A DNA stretch of 64,000 nt, taken from NCBI RefSeq assembly GCF_000328525.1, contig NC_019964.1:3159877-3223876 (forward strand), in the 5' to 3' direction. The translations under genes were made by a program, and so were the position numbers. The first letter of the stretch is position 1; each line of letters starts with the position of its first letter. Source of the DNA: Halovivax ruber XH-70 (GTDB lineage Archaea > Halobacteriota > Halobacteria > Halobacteriales > Natrialbaceae). The notes beneath the pieces are model-generated. The model had not been told where the DNA came from, made no database searches, and saw only the letters and a program-made list of their open reading frames with translations. This document shows, one piece after another, positions 55,304 to 63,423 of this stretch.

Positions 55304-56335
55304 ATGGACCTCTCTATCGTCGATCTCTCCCACGTTCCCGAGGGTGCGAGTGCGACTGAAGCCTACCAACAGACGGTCGAACTCGCCCAGCTCGGCGAGG
55401 ACCTCGGCTACGAGCGGTTCTGGGTCGCCGAACACCACGGGATGGCGGGCTACATCGCCGGGACCACGCCGGAAGTGCTGCTCGGCCACCTCGCCGCGGA
55501 GACCGAGTCGATCCGGCTGGGGTCGGGAACGGTCCTGCTCAACTACTACCAGCCGTACAAGGTCGCGGAGGCGTTCAGCGTCCTCGACTCGCTGGCGCCC
55601 GGGCGGATCGACATGGGACTCGGCCGGGCGACGGGGCCGCCAGCGGCCGACCGCGCCATGGGCTACGATTCGAGTCCCAAGACGCCCGAGGAAGCCGATT
55701 CCGAACACCGCGCGAAGGTCCAGGAGACGCTCCGACACGCGCTCGACGAGTTCGGCGACGACCATCCCTACAGCGGTCTGCAGCTCGCGCGATCGGCCGA
55801 AAACACCCCCGAGCCCTGGTTGCTCGGGTCGTCACCCTCTAGCGCAAGGCTCGCCGGCGAACTCGGCCTCCGATACTGCTTCGCTGGTTTCATCCGCCCC
55901 CAGTTCGCCGAACCCGCCTTCGACGCCTATCGCGAGGCGTTCACTCCCTCGCCGATCGGCGCCGGCCCCGACGAGCCGGCAGGCATGCTCGCGATCAACG
56001 CAGTCTGTGCCGAGACGGACGAGGAAGCCGCCCGCCTGCGCGCCCCGACCGAGGCGGTCTACCAGCGCATGGCCCGTGGGACCATCGGCGACGGCATCCC
56101 CTCGATCGAGACGGCGATCGACGAACTCGGCGGCGTCCCCGACCACACGCCCGATCCGCTCCCCGAGGGCGAGTGGTCACGCTCGATCTCCGGCAGCCCG
56201 GAGACGATCGACGCCGTCCTCACCCAACTCACCGATCGGGTCGGCGTCGACGACGTCATCGTCCAGCACACCATCCCCGACTTCGACGACGCGAAACGGT
56301 CGCACGAACTACTCGCCGAGGGCGTCGGGATCTGA
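55304..56335 (+). CDS. LLM-class flavin-dependent oxidoreductase (luciferase-like, MsnO8 type)
   Basis: The product has 343 residues from the ATG at 55304 (MDLSIVDLSHVPEGASATEAY). The bacterial-luciferase TIM-barrel fold is indicated by 'LGEDLGYERFWVAEHHGMAG', 'IRLGSGTVLLNYYQPYKVAEAFSVLDSLAPGRIDMGLGRATG', 'WLLGSSPSSARLAGELGLRYCFAGF' and 'VIVQHTIPDFDDAKRSHELLAEG'. It would use FMN or F420 with an unknown substrate. It is the last gene before the AT-rich island. Confidence 0.92.
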   Translation: MDLSIVDLSHVPEGASATEAYQQTVELAQLGEDLGYERFWVAEHHGMAGYIAGTTPEVLLGHLAAETESIRLGSGTVLLNYYQPYKVAEAFSVLDSLAPGRIDMGLGRATGPPAADRAMGYDSSPKTPEEADSEHRAKVQETLRHALDEFGDDHPYSGLQLARSAENTPEPWLLGSSPSSARLAGELGLRYCFAGFIRPQFAEPAFDAYREAFTPSPIGAGPDEPAGMLAINAVCAETDEEAARLRAPTEAVYQRMARGTIGDGIPSIETAIDELGGVPDHTPDPLPEGEWSRSISGSPETIDAVLTQLTDRVGVDDVIVQHTIPDFDDAKRSHELLAEGVGI

Positions 56336-56406
56336 CATTGAATGTCGGCTTCCTATTCAGTCAGCTATAAGCGCCTCACAAACGACTTAAAAGTATTATT
56401 TCCGGT

Positions 56407-57429
56407 CTATTTTATTCCCAATGGAGGGTTCAACATCACTGACTTCAATTCTCTATCTTCTAAACTCTTAGAGAGTCTCTGTACCCGCTGAACGATCTCC
56501 GGTTGTGATCGAACAGATGGGTTTTCGGGTTCACCGTCGGAGACTTCGATATAGCCGTATTCCCTCTTCTGTTCTAAGGAGAGATTCCTGGGTACAACTA
56601 CCCCATCTTCATCGTCTTCCCAAATAAATACCGAAAATTTATTTTCAGCAGTAATGTCGTTCACAGGCCACCCTAGCCCATCAGCCGTAAAACGGGATAG
56701 TACATTTAATTCATAGCCCTGCTTAAGTTCGTCTCCAAACCTGGGGTTTATCCGTTGGTAATGTGACATTTCAGACGGGACATCGGTCCAGCCATCGAAT
56801 ACGTTCTTCACACGGTATCCGCCATCAATAGCGCTTCTTCCATCTTCTCCTTGAAGAGAAGCAAGGATGTCAGGAGCACTTAAGGTAATTGCTGTCCCCG
56901 CACCTGTCCAAGGGTTCGAGCTTGCAAATGCTACTATCGTTGAAACGGTCAGATCAAATGCTGGGTTGACCCAGTCCGGCAAGGTTATATCAGATTCTGA
57001 GCCCGTCGGGGTAAATCCCCTATAACCTGCATCAATTGATGGAGGGTAGTACGCATCGTCGCCATTTATTACATCAAACGAATTGCTCTTAATGTCGTCA
57101 GTTTTCCACGTATCATCCTCTCCCCTAAGGCTTTGGCCACATCCGGTAAGTCCAAGATATGCCTCCCACCCATAAGTATCCGTCTTAAAAACCTCTAACA
57201 ATCGAACATTACTAGTCCCAAATACGTGCTTCGGGGTATGGATGGCCTTCCCGCGATCAATGTCGTGATCACTTTTAGATTTAGAATCAATTGGTGACTG
57301 AATGTCCACTAGTTTTTCTTTCCAGAGGCGCTGTTCAACGGCCGACAAGGGTGGAATACTCCCAAGCGTTGCAATTCCGAAGGTGGAGCCGACAGCGTTT
57401 CGAATGAATTTTCGCCTATTACCAGACAT
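56407..57429 (-). CDS. Tat-exported protein of unknown function (AT-rich island)
   Basis: The 340-residue protein begins 'MSGNRRKFIRNAVGSTFGIATLGSIPPLSA', a Tat signal with RRKFI. The mature part has no motif I recognise. Features are 'TPKHVFGTSNVRLLEVFKTDTYGWEAYLGLTGCGQSL', a hydrophobic patch 'LTVSTIVAFASSNPWTGAGTAI' and a beta-rich C-terminal half ('YELNVLSRFTADGLGWPVND'). The codons are AT-rich and the protein is much less acidic than its neighbours, both signs of transfer. TATA-like TTTTTTATC lies about 25-30 bases before the start. Confidence 0.75.
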   Translation of the reverse strand: MSGNRRKFIRNAVGSTFGIATLGSIPPLSAVEQRLWKEKLVDIQSPIDSKSKSDHDIDRGKAIHTPKHVFGTSNVRLLEVFKTDTYGWEAYLGLTGCGQSLRGEDDTWKTDDIKSNSFDVINGDDAYYPPSIDAGYRGFTPTGSESDITLPDWVNPAFDLTVSTIVAFASSNPWTGAGTAITLSAPDILASLQGEDGRSAIDGGYRVKNVFDGWTDVPSEMSHYQRINPRFGDELKQGYELNVLSRFTADGLGWPVNDITAENKFSVFIWEDDEDGVVVPRNLSLEQKREYGYIEVSDGEPENPSVRSQPEIVQRVQRLSKSLEDRELKSVMLNPPLGIK

Positions 57430-57576
57430 TGCATTTTACCATAACTACCCCAGATAAAAAATCTACTGTTTTTCCTGTTGTGTTCTATAATATAGAGATA
57501 TTTTAATTAAAAGCTCCAGAGGTCAATAGCCATTGGATTTGCAAAATTACGTATGTGTTATTTTTCAAATAGTCTT

Positions 57577-58023
57577 TCAATCAGCACATTGGTTTATGAT
57601 TTGAGGAAACGCACCAATATCGTCGGATGGTTCTCGAATAAGCCATGTAAGTTCAAGGCAACCGTCATCCATGGCCTCAAACATTTTTGATAAAGTTTGC
57701 GAAGAAACCGTAGAAGTATCCCCATTTTCTATTCTGATTATATAAGAATAATCGAATGCGTTGTCGATGCCTCTTGGCTTAACCACCCATTCCTCCGATA
57801 TTCCATCGGATATTGGATCAACTGTGTTAGAAAAGTCCAGTTTTTTCTCCTCGCCCCTTATTTCAACCGATATCCTTACATTATCATCATGGAGATTTAC
57901 GATCCGTATTCGTTGTAACGGAGGTGATGCAGTATTATTATCACTATTGTTTGATAATGCACATCCAGTTGTAATCAATATACCACCAGTAGCCAATCCT
58001 TGGATGATTTTTCTCCTATTCAT
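57577..58023 (-). CDS. Tat-type lipoprotein of unknown function (AT-rich island)
   Basis: The product has 147 or so residues (148 codons plus stop) from the ATG at 58023: MNRRKIIQGLATGGILITTGCALSNN, with a twin-Arg motif and the lipobox ITTGC. The mature domain is beta-rich ('RIRIVNLHDDNVRISVEIRGEEKKLDFSNTV', 'YSYIIRIENGDTSTVS') and resembles in plan the lipoprotein at 38.5-39.1 kb, although I cannot show homology. AT-rich codons mark it as part of the island. Palindrome TACCATA-A-TATGGTA lies 10-24 bases upstream of the start. Confidence 0.75.
   Translation of the reverse strand: MNRRKIIQGLATGGILITTGCALSNNSDNNTASPPLQRIRIVNLHDDNVRISVEIRGEEKKLDFSNTVDPISDGISEEWVVKPRGIDNAFDYSYIIRIENGDTSTVSSQTLSKMFEAMDDGCLELTWLIREPSDDIGAFPQIINQCAD
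57876..58023 (-). promoter_or_regulatory. Signal-peptide/lipobox coding segment of the island lipoprotein
   Basis: This segment encodes the first 49 residues of the lipoprotein gene described next. It is given separately only to mark that the start is the ATG at 58023 rather than upstream alternative starts at 58053 or between, because 'MNRRKIIQGLATGGILITTGC' begins there with a correctly spaced twin-Arg and lipobox. Confidence 0.4.
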
Positions 58024-58032
58024 CTTTGCTAT

Positions 58033-58060
58033 TACCATAATATGGTATTGCACGGTATAA
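58033..58060. promoter_or_regulatory. Palindrome and shared promoter motif before the island lipoprotein
   Basis: TACCATA A TATGGTA (58033-58047) is a perfect inverted repeat with 7-base arms. It runs into TATTGCACGGTATAA (58046-58060), which recurs with one mismatch at 59185-59199 before the HNH gene. This may be an operator, or a TATA element with a regulator site. Confidence 0.5.
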
Positions 58061-58230
58061 GACTGTGGCCTATCCGTTTGATGATTCCATCACATATAGC
58101 GGATAGTAGGTTGTGAAGAAAAAATTACACGGCTCCAAATTTACCATAAAAATGTGTTATCCATTCTACGGTATAGACTCTTCAAACCTTTTCAAGTCCC
58201 TGGTTAACCATTGATGAGAGGAATTAGAAG

Positions 58231-58303
58231 TAGTCCATCCTGGATTCGAACCAGGGTCTCGAGCCCCAGAAGCTCGAAGGATTGGCCGCTACCCTAATGG
58301 ACT
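58231..58303 (-). tRNA. tRNA-Gln (anticodon CTG)
   Basis: The folded gene has a 7-bp acceptor stem (AGTCCAT with ATGGACT), a D arm with GGGTAGCGGCC, a 5-bp anticodon stem CGAGC/GCTCG with loop TTCTGGG (anticodon CTG, reading CAG), and a T arm CCTGG-TTCGAAT-CCAGG. The discriminator base is A, and the CCA end is not encoded. There is no intron. A TATA-like CTATACC (58328-58334) lies about 28 bases upstream. It sits inside the AT-rich region, as expected of an integration site. Confidence 0.95.
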
Positions 58304-58363
58304 GTACACAGCCGTAATGCGGTTTGAGGTATAGTGGTTTCGATCTATACCCAGCCAATCGTG

Positions 58364-59176
58364 TTAGTGTCGATCGGCTTGTAAAGCCGTATCCGAAGGA
58401 TGGTAGTGTTCTCTCCGGTGGCAGTTCGCACAGAGGATAACGCACTTTTTCATCTCACGGCGTACCTCTCCCTTTGGCCTGTTGTTGGCAACGAGTTGCG
58501 AGACACTCATCGATTTGTCCTCACCCGTGTGATGGTAATCGAGGCACGCCGCCCGCTCTTCACTGCAGCGGGTACAGCCGCCGCTCTTCCGTTTTTGCGT
58601 CACTGTCCACCGTCGGAGGTCGCACGACGGTTCCTGATGATGTAGCAGTCGGTGGCAATTTGCACAGAGGACGTCGCACTTCGCAATCTCCTCACGAAGT
58701 GCGTCTTTTCCGTACCCGTACGTAACCATCTCCCCCACGTTCATCCGCTTCGATTCGTCTTTTCGATGGTGAAAATCGAGACACCCGGGATCGTTCATGC
58801 CACACCGGGTACAGCCTCGCTGCTGGCGTTGGTCTCTGACCCATTCTCGTAAACGGGTTCGTCGACGCAATGTCCGTTTCGTGTTCCACTCTCGATTTCG
58901 ATAATGCCACCGCTGATCGACTGACAACGAGGACCAGTCACGGTCGTCAGGAAGGTCAATATCGTCCGGTTTTGGACTGACCCTGGGACCGCGAGAGTAA
59001 TACGTTTCGAGATTCGCCTTCACCTTTGCCTCGTTCCAGCTACCAATAATCCGAATGATCGTTGCCGACGCCGGGGTGAATCCCAACGCTTCGTACTGCG
59101 CTTTCGTCGGCGACTCGCCAAGTTCCGCGGCAGCGCGCTGGAGAGCGTCGATGCACTCGGAGACCGTCGTTGTCAT
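58364..59176 (-). CDS. HNH nuclease-like protein with two HNH zinc modules and a homing-endonuclease-associated repeat
   Basis: The 270-residue protein has an N-terminal unit 'LGESPTKAQYEALGFTPASATIIRIIGSWNEAKVKA' matching homing-endonuclease-associated HNH repeats. A basic region (RTLRRRTRLREWVRDQRQQ) follows, then two HNH-like modules: 'CTRCGMNDPGCLDFHH' with 'CDVLCANCHRLLHH' (about 120-180), and 'CTRCSEERAACLDYHH' with 'CVILCANCHRREHYH' (about 205-260). Each has the four Cys of the zinc sites and the catalytic-type HH. It probably cuts or nicks DNA. Its position beside tRNA-Gln in an AT-rich stretch suggests mobility. The start is the ATG at 59176. Confidence 0.85.
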   Translation of the reverse strand: MTTTVSECIDALQRAAAELGESPTKAQYEALGFTPASATIIRIIGSWNEAKVKANLETYYSRGPRVSPKPDDIDLPDDRDWSSLSVDQRWHYRNREWNTKRTLRRRTRLREWVRDQRQQRGCTRCGMNDPGCLDFHHRKDESKRMNVGEMVTYGYGKDALREEIAKCDVLCANCHRLLHHQEPSCDLRRWTVTQKRKSGGCTRCSEERAACLDYHHTGEDKSMSVSQLVANNRPKGEVRREMKKCVILCANCHRREHYHPSDTALQADRH

Positions 59177-59178
59177 CG

Positions 59179-59204
59179 ATTATTTATTGCACGGAATAAA
59201 TAAT
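59179..59204. promoter_or_regulatory. Perfect inverted repeat/TATA region before the HNH gene
   Basis: ATTATTTATT (59179-59188) and AATAAATAAT (59195-59204) are exact reverse complements separated by GCACGG. The right arm lies about 20-28 bases before the ATG at 59176 on the minus strand, so it can serve as a TATA box, and the repeat may be an operator. The centre shares TATTGCACGG[A/T]ATAA with the lipoprotein promoter at 58046. Confidence 0.6.
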
Positions 59205-59313
59205 AGTCGCTACGCGCCGGGTTCCGAAATTTCCGATTTCTCCGTGCCGATCAACGAGTGGACGCCAGTTGGCAATCGACACCAACTTACCCGCTTGCCG
59301 TGCAGGCACGCGT

Positions 59314-59916
59314 ATGTACGTCGGACGCTTCGTCGTCGTCGGTCCCGAGACGGCCGCCTATCGCGTGTCGTCGCGCTCGTTCCCGAATCGCCAGATCACG
59401 GATCGGAGCGACGAGGATACCACCCTGACCGTCGGGCCGACGCCCGACGCGCCGGAGACGGACAATCCGTACGTGGCCTACAACTGCCTGCGCACGGTGG
59501 AGACGCCGCGTGGCGAGGCGGCAGCGATCGGCAACGGCTCGCACGTCGATCCGATCGCGGAGAAGCTCGAACTGGGCTACCCCGCTCGCGACGCACTGGC
59601 GACGGCACTGCTGGCGCTCGACTTCGAGAAGGACGACTACGATACCCCGCGAATCGCGGGGGTGCTCGACGCCGACGGCGAGGCCACCATCGCGACCGTC
59701 CGTCGCGACGCCCTCCTCGTCGAGCGTGTCGACGAACCCACGCTGGTCGCCACCTACGAACGGGACACACCGGGCGCGTTCGAGTTCGACGCGACCGACG
59801 CCGAGGCGGCCGCGGCGACCGCGTACGACCTCGACTTCGAGCACGCCGTCTGCGCTGCGGGCGTGACGCGGGACGACGACGGGTTCGAGACGGCGATCGA
59901 GAACGGGACCGACTGA
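59314..59916 (+). CDS. purO: IMP cyclohydrolase, archaeal PurO type
   Basis: The product has 200 residues from the ATG at 59314 ([26 protein letters not shown]). Family landmarks are '[17 protein letters not shown]', '[46 protein letters not shown]' and '[21 protein letters not shown]'. PurO closes the last ring of IMP from FAICAR, replacing the bacterial PurH activity. The product IMP is the substrate of PurA at 9.8-11.2 kb. Confidence 0.95.
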   Translation: MYVGRFVVVGPETAAYRVSSRSFPNRQITDRSDEDTTLTVGPTPDAPETDNPYVAYNCLRTVETPRGEAAAIGNGSHVDPIAEKLELGYPARDALATALLALDFEKDDYDTPRIAGVLDADGEATIATVRRDALLVERVDEPTLVATYERDTPGAFEFDATDAEAAAATAYDLDFEHAVCAAGVTRDDDGFETAIENGTD

Positions 59917-60003
59917 CGGCGTCGTTCGAGGCTCGACATTCTGCGGCGACGCCACCGCCGCGGGCAAAAACACACATACGGCTGGCACCCGTCCGCTCAG
60001 CCA

Positions 60004-60663
60004 ATGCAGATCGGTCTCATCTCTGACGTTCACGGGAATCGAGTCGCGCTGGAGGCGGTACTCGCGGATCTCCCGGCTGTGGATGCGCTCGTCTGCGCCG
60101 GCGACGTCGTCGGCTACAATCCCTGGCCTGGCGACTGTGTCGACGCGTTGTGCGAGCGAGAGGTCCCGACCGTGATGGGAAACCACGATCGGGCCGTCGT
60201 CACGGAAACCGGGTTTCAGTTCAACGATATGGCGGCTGCCGGTGTCGACCACGCGCTTGCGGTTCTCGACGAGGACCAGCGCGAGTGGCTCGCGTCGCTT
60301 CCGGACGAACGAACGCTGTTCGACGGCCGGCTGAAGATCGTCCACGGCCACCCGGACGATCCCGATCGCTACACCTACCCCGAGGAGTTTTCGTCGGGAA
60401 TGTTAACGGACGAGGACGTCCTCGTCATGGGACATACGCACGTCCAGCACGCCGAGCGGTTCGCCGACGGAATCGTCGTCAATCCAGGGAGTGTCGGCCA
60501 GCCCCGCGACGGCGACCCGCGAGCGGCCTACGCCATCTGTGATCTCGACGCGATGACCGTCGAGACCCACCGGGTCGAGTACGATATCGAACGCGTCCAG
60601 GACGGCGTCGCGGAGACCGGTCTCCCCACCCGGATCGGATCGCGACTCGCTCGCGGCGAATAG
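60004..60663 (+). CDS. YfcE/MJ0936-type metallophosphoesterase
   Basis: This 219-residue protein has the calcineurin-like motifs 'LISDVHGNRVALEAVL' (DxH), 'VCAGDVVGYNPWP' (GDxxG), 'TVMGNHDRAV' (GNHD), 'KIVHGHPDDP' and 'VMGHTHVQHAERF' (GHTH). It is a two-metal phosphodiesterase with unknown substrate. The start is the ATG at 60004. Confidence 0.93.
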   Translation: MQIGLISDVHGNRVALEAVLADLPAVDALVCAGDVVGYNPWPGDCVDALCEREVPTVMGNHDRAVVTETGFQFNDMAAAGVDHALAVLDEDQREWLASLPDERTLFDGRLKIVHGHPDDPDRYTYPEEFSSGMLTDEDVLVMGHTHVQHAERFADGIVVNPGSVGQPRDGDPRAAYAICDLDAMTVETHRVEYDIERVQDGVAETGLPTRIGSRLARGE

Positions 60664-60754
60664 CGGTTCGGCGTGGTCGACGGCGGTCACACATTCTCGC
60701 CTGGGTGAACGTGACCGAACGGCTATCACGGGTGACGTGGTAGGACGTGGCTGG

Positions 60755-61108
60755 ATGACCCCCAAACAGCTACTCACCGGCAACCCCCGCCGCACGAGCC
60801 TCGTCTACCTCGCCATCGGTGGCGTCTCGCTCGTCAAGGCCATCGCTCTCAGGGACGATTCGACGCGCTTCCGCCACGAACTCAGAGACGCCGCGCTCTT
60901 CATCGGTGTGGGCCTCGTTCTCCGTCGCTACGCCACGATGCGTGACCAGCGCCGCGAGGAACTGGAATCGATGGTTCCCGACTGGATCAGCGGCGAGGGC
61001 ACCGATGGCCCGGCTATCCCCGCAGTCGTTCAGGAGTACCTCGGCGGTCGAGAGGAATCGTCCACGCAGTCGGTGACCGACCGCGCACGGACGGTCGTCG
61101 GCAGGTAA
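60755..61108 (+). CDS. Haloarchaeal hypothetical protein with one or two hydrophobic segments
   Basis: The product has 117 residues from the ATG at 60755 (MTPKQLLTGNPRRTSLVYLAIGGVSLVKAIALRDD). The segment 'TSLVYLAIGGVSLVKAIAL' and 'ELRDAALFIGVGLVLRRYATM' are moderately hydrophobic and could be membrane helices. The C-terminal half is polar ('EELESMVPDWISGEG', 'VVQEYLGGREESSTQSV'). No family is assigned. Confidence 0.65.
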   Translation: MTPKQLLTGNPRRTSLVYLAIGGVSLVKAIALRDDSTRFRHELRDAALFIGVGLVLRRYATMRDQRREELESMVPDWISGEGTDGPAIPAVVQEYLGGREESSTQSVTDRARTVVGR

Positions 61109-61247
61109 GCAAGGTGTTCAGCCGCGCGATGCCAGTACCGCTCGGCGCCGTTCGAAGCCCGACTGCAGCGTAGAATGTTCTCCTGGCCGTTCGATCAGCA
61201 TGTTTCCGGACCCTCGATTTGTCCACCGAGCGGTGTCACACCGCGCC

Positions 61248-61898
61248 TCAGGAGACCCACTCGAACACCGACGAGGCGAGCTCGGTCTCCCGTTCGGTGG
61301 CCGCGTCCGCGTCGATCTGTGTGGGATCCGGTCGATTCCCGGCTCGTTGCCACGTCGACGGTCCCGCGCCAGGGCCGTCGGCGGTTGGAGGGTGGGCCGC
61401 CGGCCCGAACGATTCGTTCGAGACCCGGGTCGCCGCCGGCTCGGGTCCGACGAGGACGGGTTCGCGGTCCGTCGCCGTCGACGCCTCCTGAGTGTCGTCG
61501 AGTCCGAGGAACTCCCCGAGGCTCTCGCCGTCTCCCGGGAGGACGTCGACCGTCACGCCGCCACCGACCGAATCGGCGGTGTATCGCGGGCCGTCTGTGT
61601 CGGTATCGGTCTGAGTGGTCGTTCCAATTGACGGGTCAGTCTCGGTGGCGGAGTCCGTGGGGTCGTCGCGGGGGCCGTGACCGTCGCTGGTCGAGTCGAG
61701 CGTCAGGTCGGCGAGTTCGGAGAGTCGCTCGGCGGCCCCGTCGACGTCACCGTCGAGAACCGGATCGGGGTGTGGATCGTGCTCGCCCGGCCCGTCGACG
61801 AGGTCCTCGGGAGAGTCGGCGCCGTAGGCGGCGATGATCGCGTCCGGGTCGGCCTCGACGTCTTCGAATAGTTCGGTGACGGGTACGTCGTCGGTCAT
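61248..61898 (-). CDS. Very acidic, mostly disordered haloarchaeal hypothetical protein
   Basis: The product has 216 residues from the ATG at 61898 (MTDDVPVTELFEDVEADPDAIIAAYGADSPEDLVD). The N-terminal 85 residues contain two short helical motifs ('PDAIIAAYG', 'GAAERLSELADLTLDS'), the middle is Asp/Thr-rich and low in complexity, and a short ordered piece 'GGGVTVDVLPGDGESLGEFLGLDD' lies near 115-135. The last residues 'ELASSVFEWVS' look helical. No family is known. It is downstream of lysC on the same strand. Confidence 0.65.
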   Translation of the reverse strand: MTDDVPVTELFEDVEADPDAIIAAYGADSPEDLVDGPGEHDPHPDPVLDGDVDGAAERLSELADLTLDSTSDGHGPRDDPTDSATETDPSIGTTTQTDTDTDGPRYTADSVGGGVTVDVLPGDGESLGEFLGLDDTQEASTATDREPVLVGPEPAATRVSNESFGPAAHPPTADGPGAGPSTWQRAGNRPDPTQIDADAATERETELASSVFEWVS

Positions 61899-61999
61899 AT
61901 CCGACGAGCCACCAAATACCTGCTTCGTTACGCGCCGATTACCGTGATTCGTTCGACGGCTGACCGTGACGAAAGGCGGGCAACGTGACGTTTCCGCGT

Positions 62000-63178
62000 T
62001 CAGAAGAGATCCTGGACGAGTTCGAGACTGCGTTCGCGATCCGACCAGGCGACGACGATGGCAACGCTGGTGGCCGACGTGACGAGGTCGTGAATCTGGA
62101 TGCGCTCCTCGGCGAAGGGGTCGACGATCTCGTGGATGACTCCCGGCTGCGTCGGAAGTTCGCCGCCCGTGAGGCGGATGATGGCGAGCGGCTCGTCCAC
62201 CGTGACAGAGGCGACCTCCGGCCGTTCGATGACCTGCTGGTGGAGGATGTTCTCCGCTCGCCCGGCCTCCTCGGCGTCCACGTACAGGGTGATGCTGTCG
62301 AGGCCGCTCGCAGCGACGTCGATGTTGATGTCGGCATCGCCGAGCGCACCCGCGAGCGACTGAAAGACGCCGGATTCGTTGCGGATGGACCGGCCGGCGA
62401 CGGTGAGGCAGGCCAGCGGGCGCTCGCGGAGGTCGATGAGGTTCTCGAAGGTTCCCTCGATCGTCGTGCCGCCGGTCAACAGATCGCCGTGCTGGTAGTG
62501 AACGACGCGGACGTCGAGGGCCTCGTCCTTGTAGGAAAGGGCCGACGGTGCCACGACCTCGGCCCCGCGAAACGAGAGGTTTCGAAGTTCGTCGACGGAG
62601 ATTTCGCCGACGTTACGTGCCCCCTCGACGGCGTGTGGGTCGCCCGTCATGACGCCCTCGACGTCGGTCACGATGACGACCTCGTCTGCGTCCATGTACG
62701 ACCCGAGCATGACCGCGGTCGTGTCCGATCCACCCCGTCCGAGCGTGGAGACGGCTCCATCGGGCCCTTCGGCCAGGAACCCAGTGATCACCGGGACCGT
62801 CTCGTCGAGCGTCGAGACGAGCGCTTCGGTCCGTTCTTGCGTGGCCGAGACGTCGACCTCGCCGTACTCGTCGGTCACGACCGGCCACTCGGGATCGCCG
62901 GGTTCGACGAACGTCGCATCGACGCCCCGTGCCGTCAGTGCCGCTTTCACCATCCGGACCGACGTCCGTTCGCCCATGCTGACGATCTCCGCACGGTCGG
63001 CATCCGACGCCTGGAACGTGATGTCGTCGATGAGCTCGTCGGTCGTCGATCCCATGGCACTCGCGACGACGGCGATCTCGTGGCCGTTGGCGACTGCCGC
63101 CTCGATCGAGTCGGCCGCTCTGGCGATCCGATCACCGCTGCCGAGACTCGTCCCGCCGAACTTCGCTACGACGCGCAC
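62000..63178 (-). CDS. lysC: Aspartate kinase
   Basis: The product has 392 residues from a GTG at 63178 (VRVVAKFGGTSLGSGDRI); the frame is open to 63289, but family members begin at VVAKFGGTS. Motifs are 'KFGGTSLGSGDR', 'VVASAMGSTTDELID', 'SMGERTSVRMVKAAL', 'GFLAEGPDGAVSTLGRGGSDTTAVMLG' and 'VMTGDPHAVEGARNVGEISVDELRNLSFRGAEV'. Two C-terminal ACT domains ('LTVAGRSIRNESGVFQSLAGAL' and 'SVTVDEPLAIIRLTGGEL') provide feedback control. It phosphorylates aspartate in the first step to Lys, Thr and Met. Confidence 0.95.
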   Translation of the reverse strand: MRVVAKFGGTSLGSGDRIARAADSIEAAVANGHEIAVVASAMGSTTDELIDDITFQASDADRAEIVSMGERTSVRMVKAALTARGVDATFVEPGDPEWPVVTDEYGEVDVSATQERTEALVSTLDETVPVITGFLAEGPDGAVSTLGRGGSDTTAVMLGSYMDADEVVIVTDVEGVMTGDPHAVEGARNVGEISVDELRNLSFRGAEVVAPSALSYKDEALDVRVVHYQHGDLLTGGTTIEGTFENLIDLRERPLACLTVAGRSIRNESGVFQSLAGALGDADINIDVAASGLDSITLYVDAEEAGRAENILHQQVIERPEVASVTVDEPLAIIRLTGGELPTQPGVIHEIVDPFAEERIQIHDLVTSATSVAIVVAWSDRERSLELVQDLF

Positions 63179-63423
63179 GAAATCACCCCGATAGCCGTCC
63201 GATCCAACCCGTTCGAGACCCGATTCGACATGGATGCCAGTTTGGGAAGACTGGTGATAACCCTGTCCCTCGGACGGAATCTTACCCACTCCCCGAGAGT
63301 GCCACCGACGAGCAGCGGACGGCCGCGTCGTGACCCTCGGTCTCGGGGCGACCGCATCCGTTCGACGGGCCGGTCGGGTTCGGGAGGGACATCTTTCACG
63401 CTGGCTTCCGTAGGGGTCGGCAA

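Noticed and set aside
57876..58023. Separate regulatory element at the start of the island lipoprotein gene
   Set aside because: It is listed at low confidence only to document the choice of start codon; the bases themselves are coding and show no extra signal.
56336..59204. Complete integrated virus or plasmid at tRNA-Gln
   Set aside because: There is no integrase, no replication gene and no visible duplicate of the tRNA 3' end; only an island remnant can be supported.
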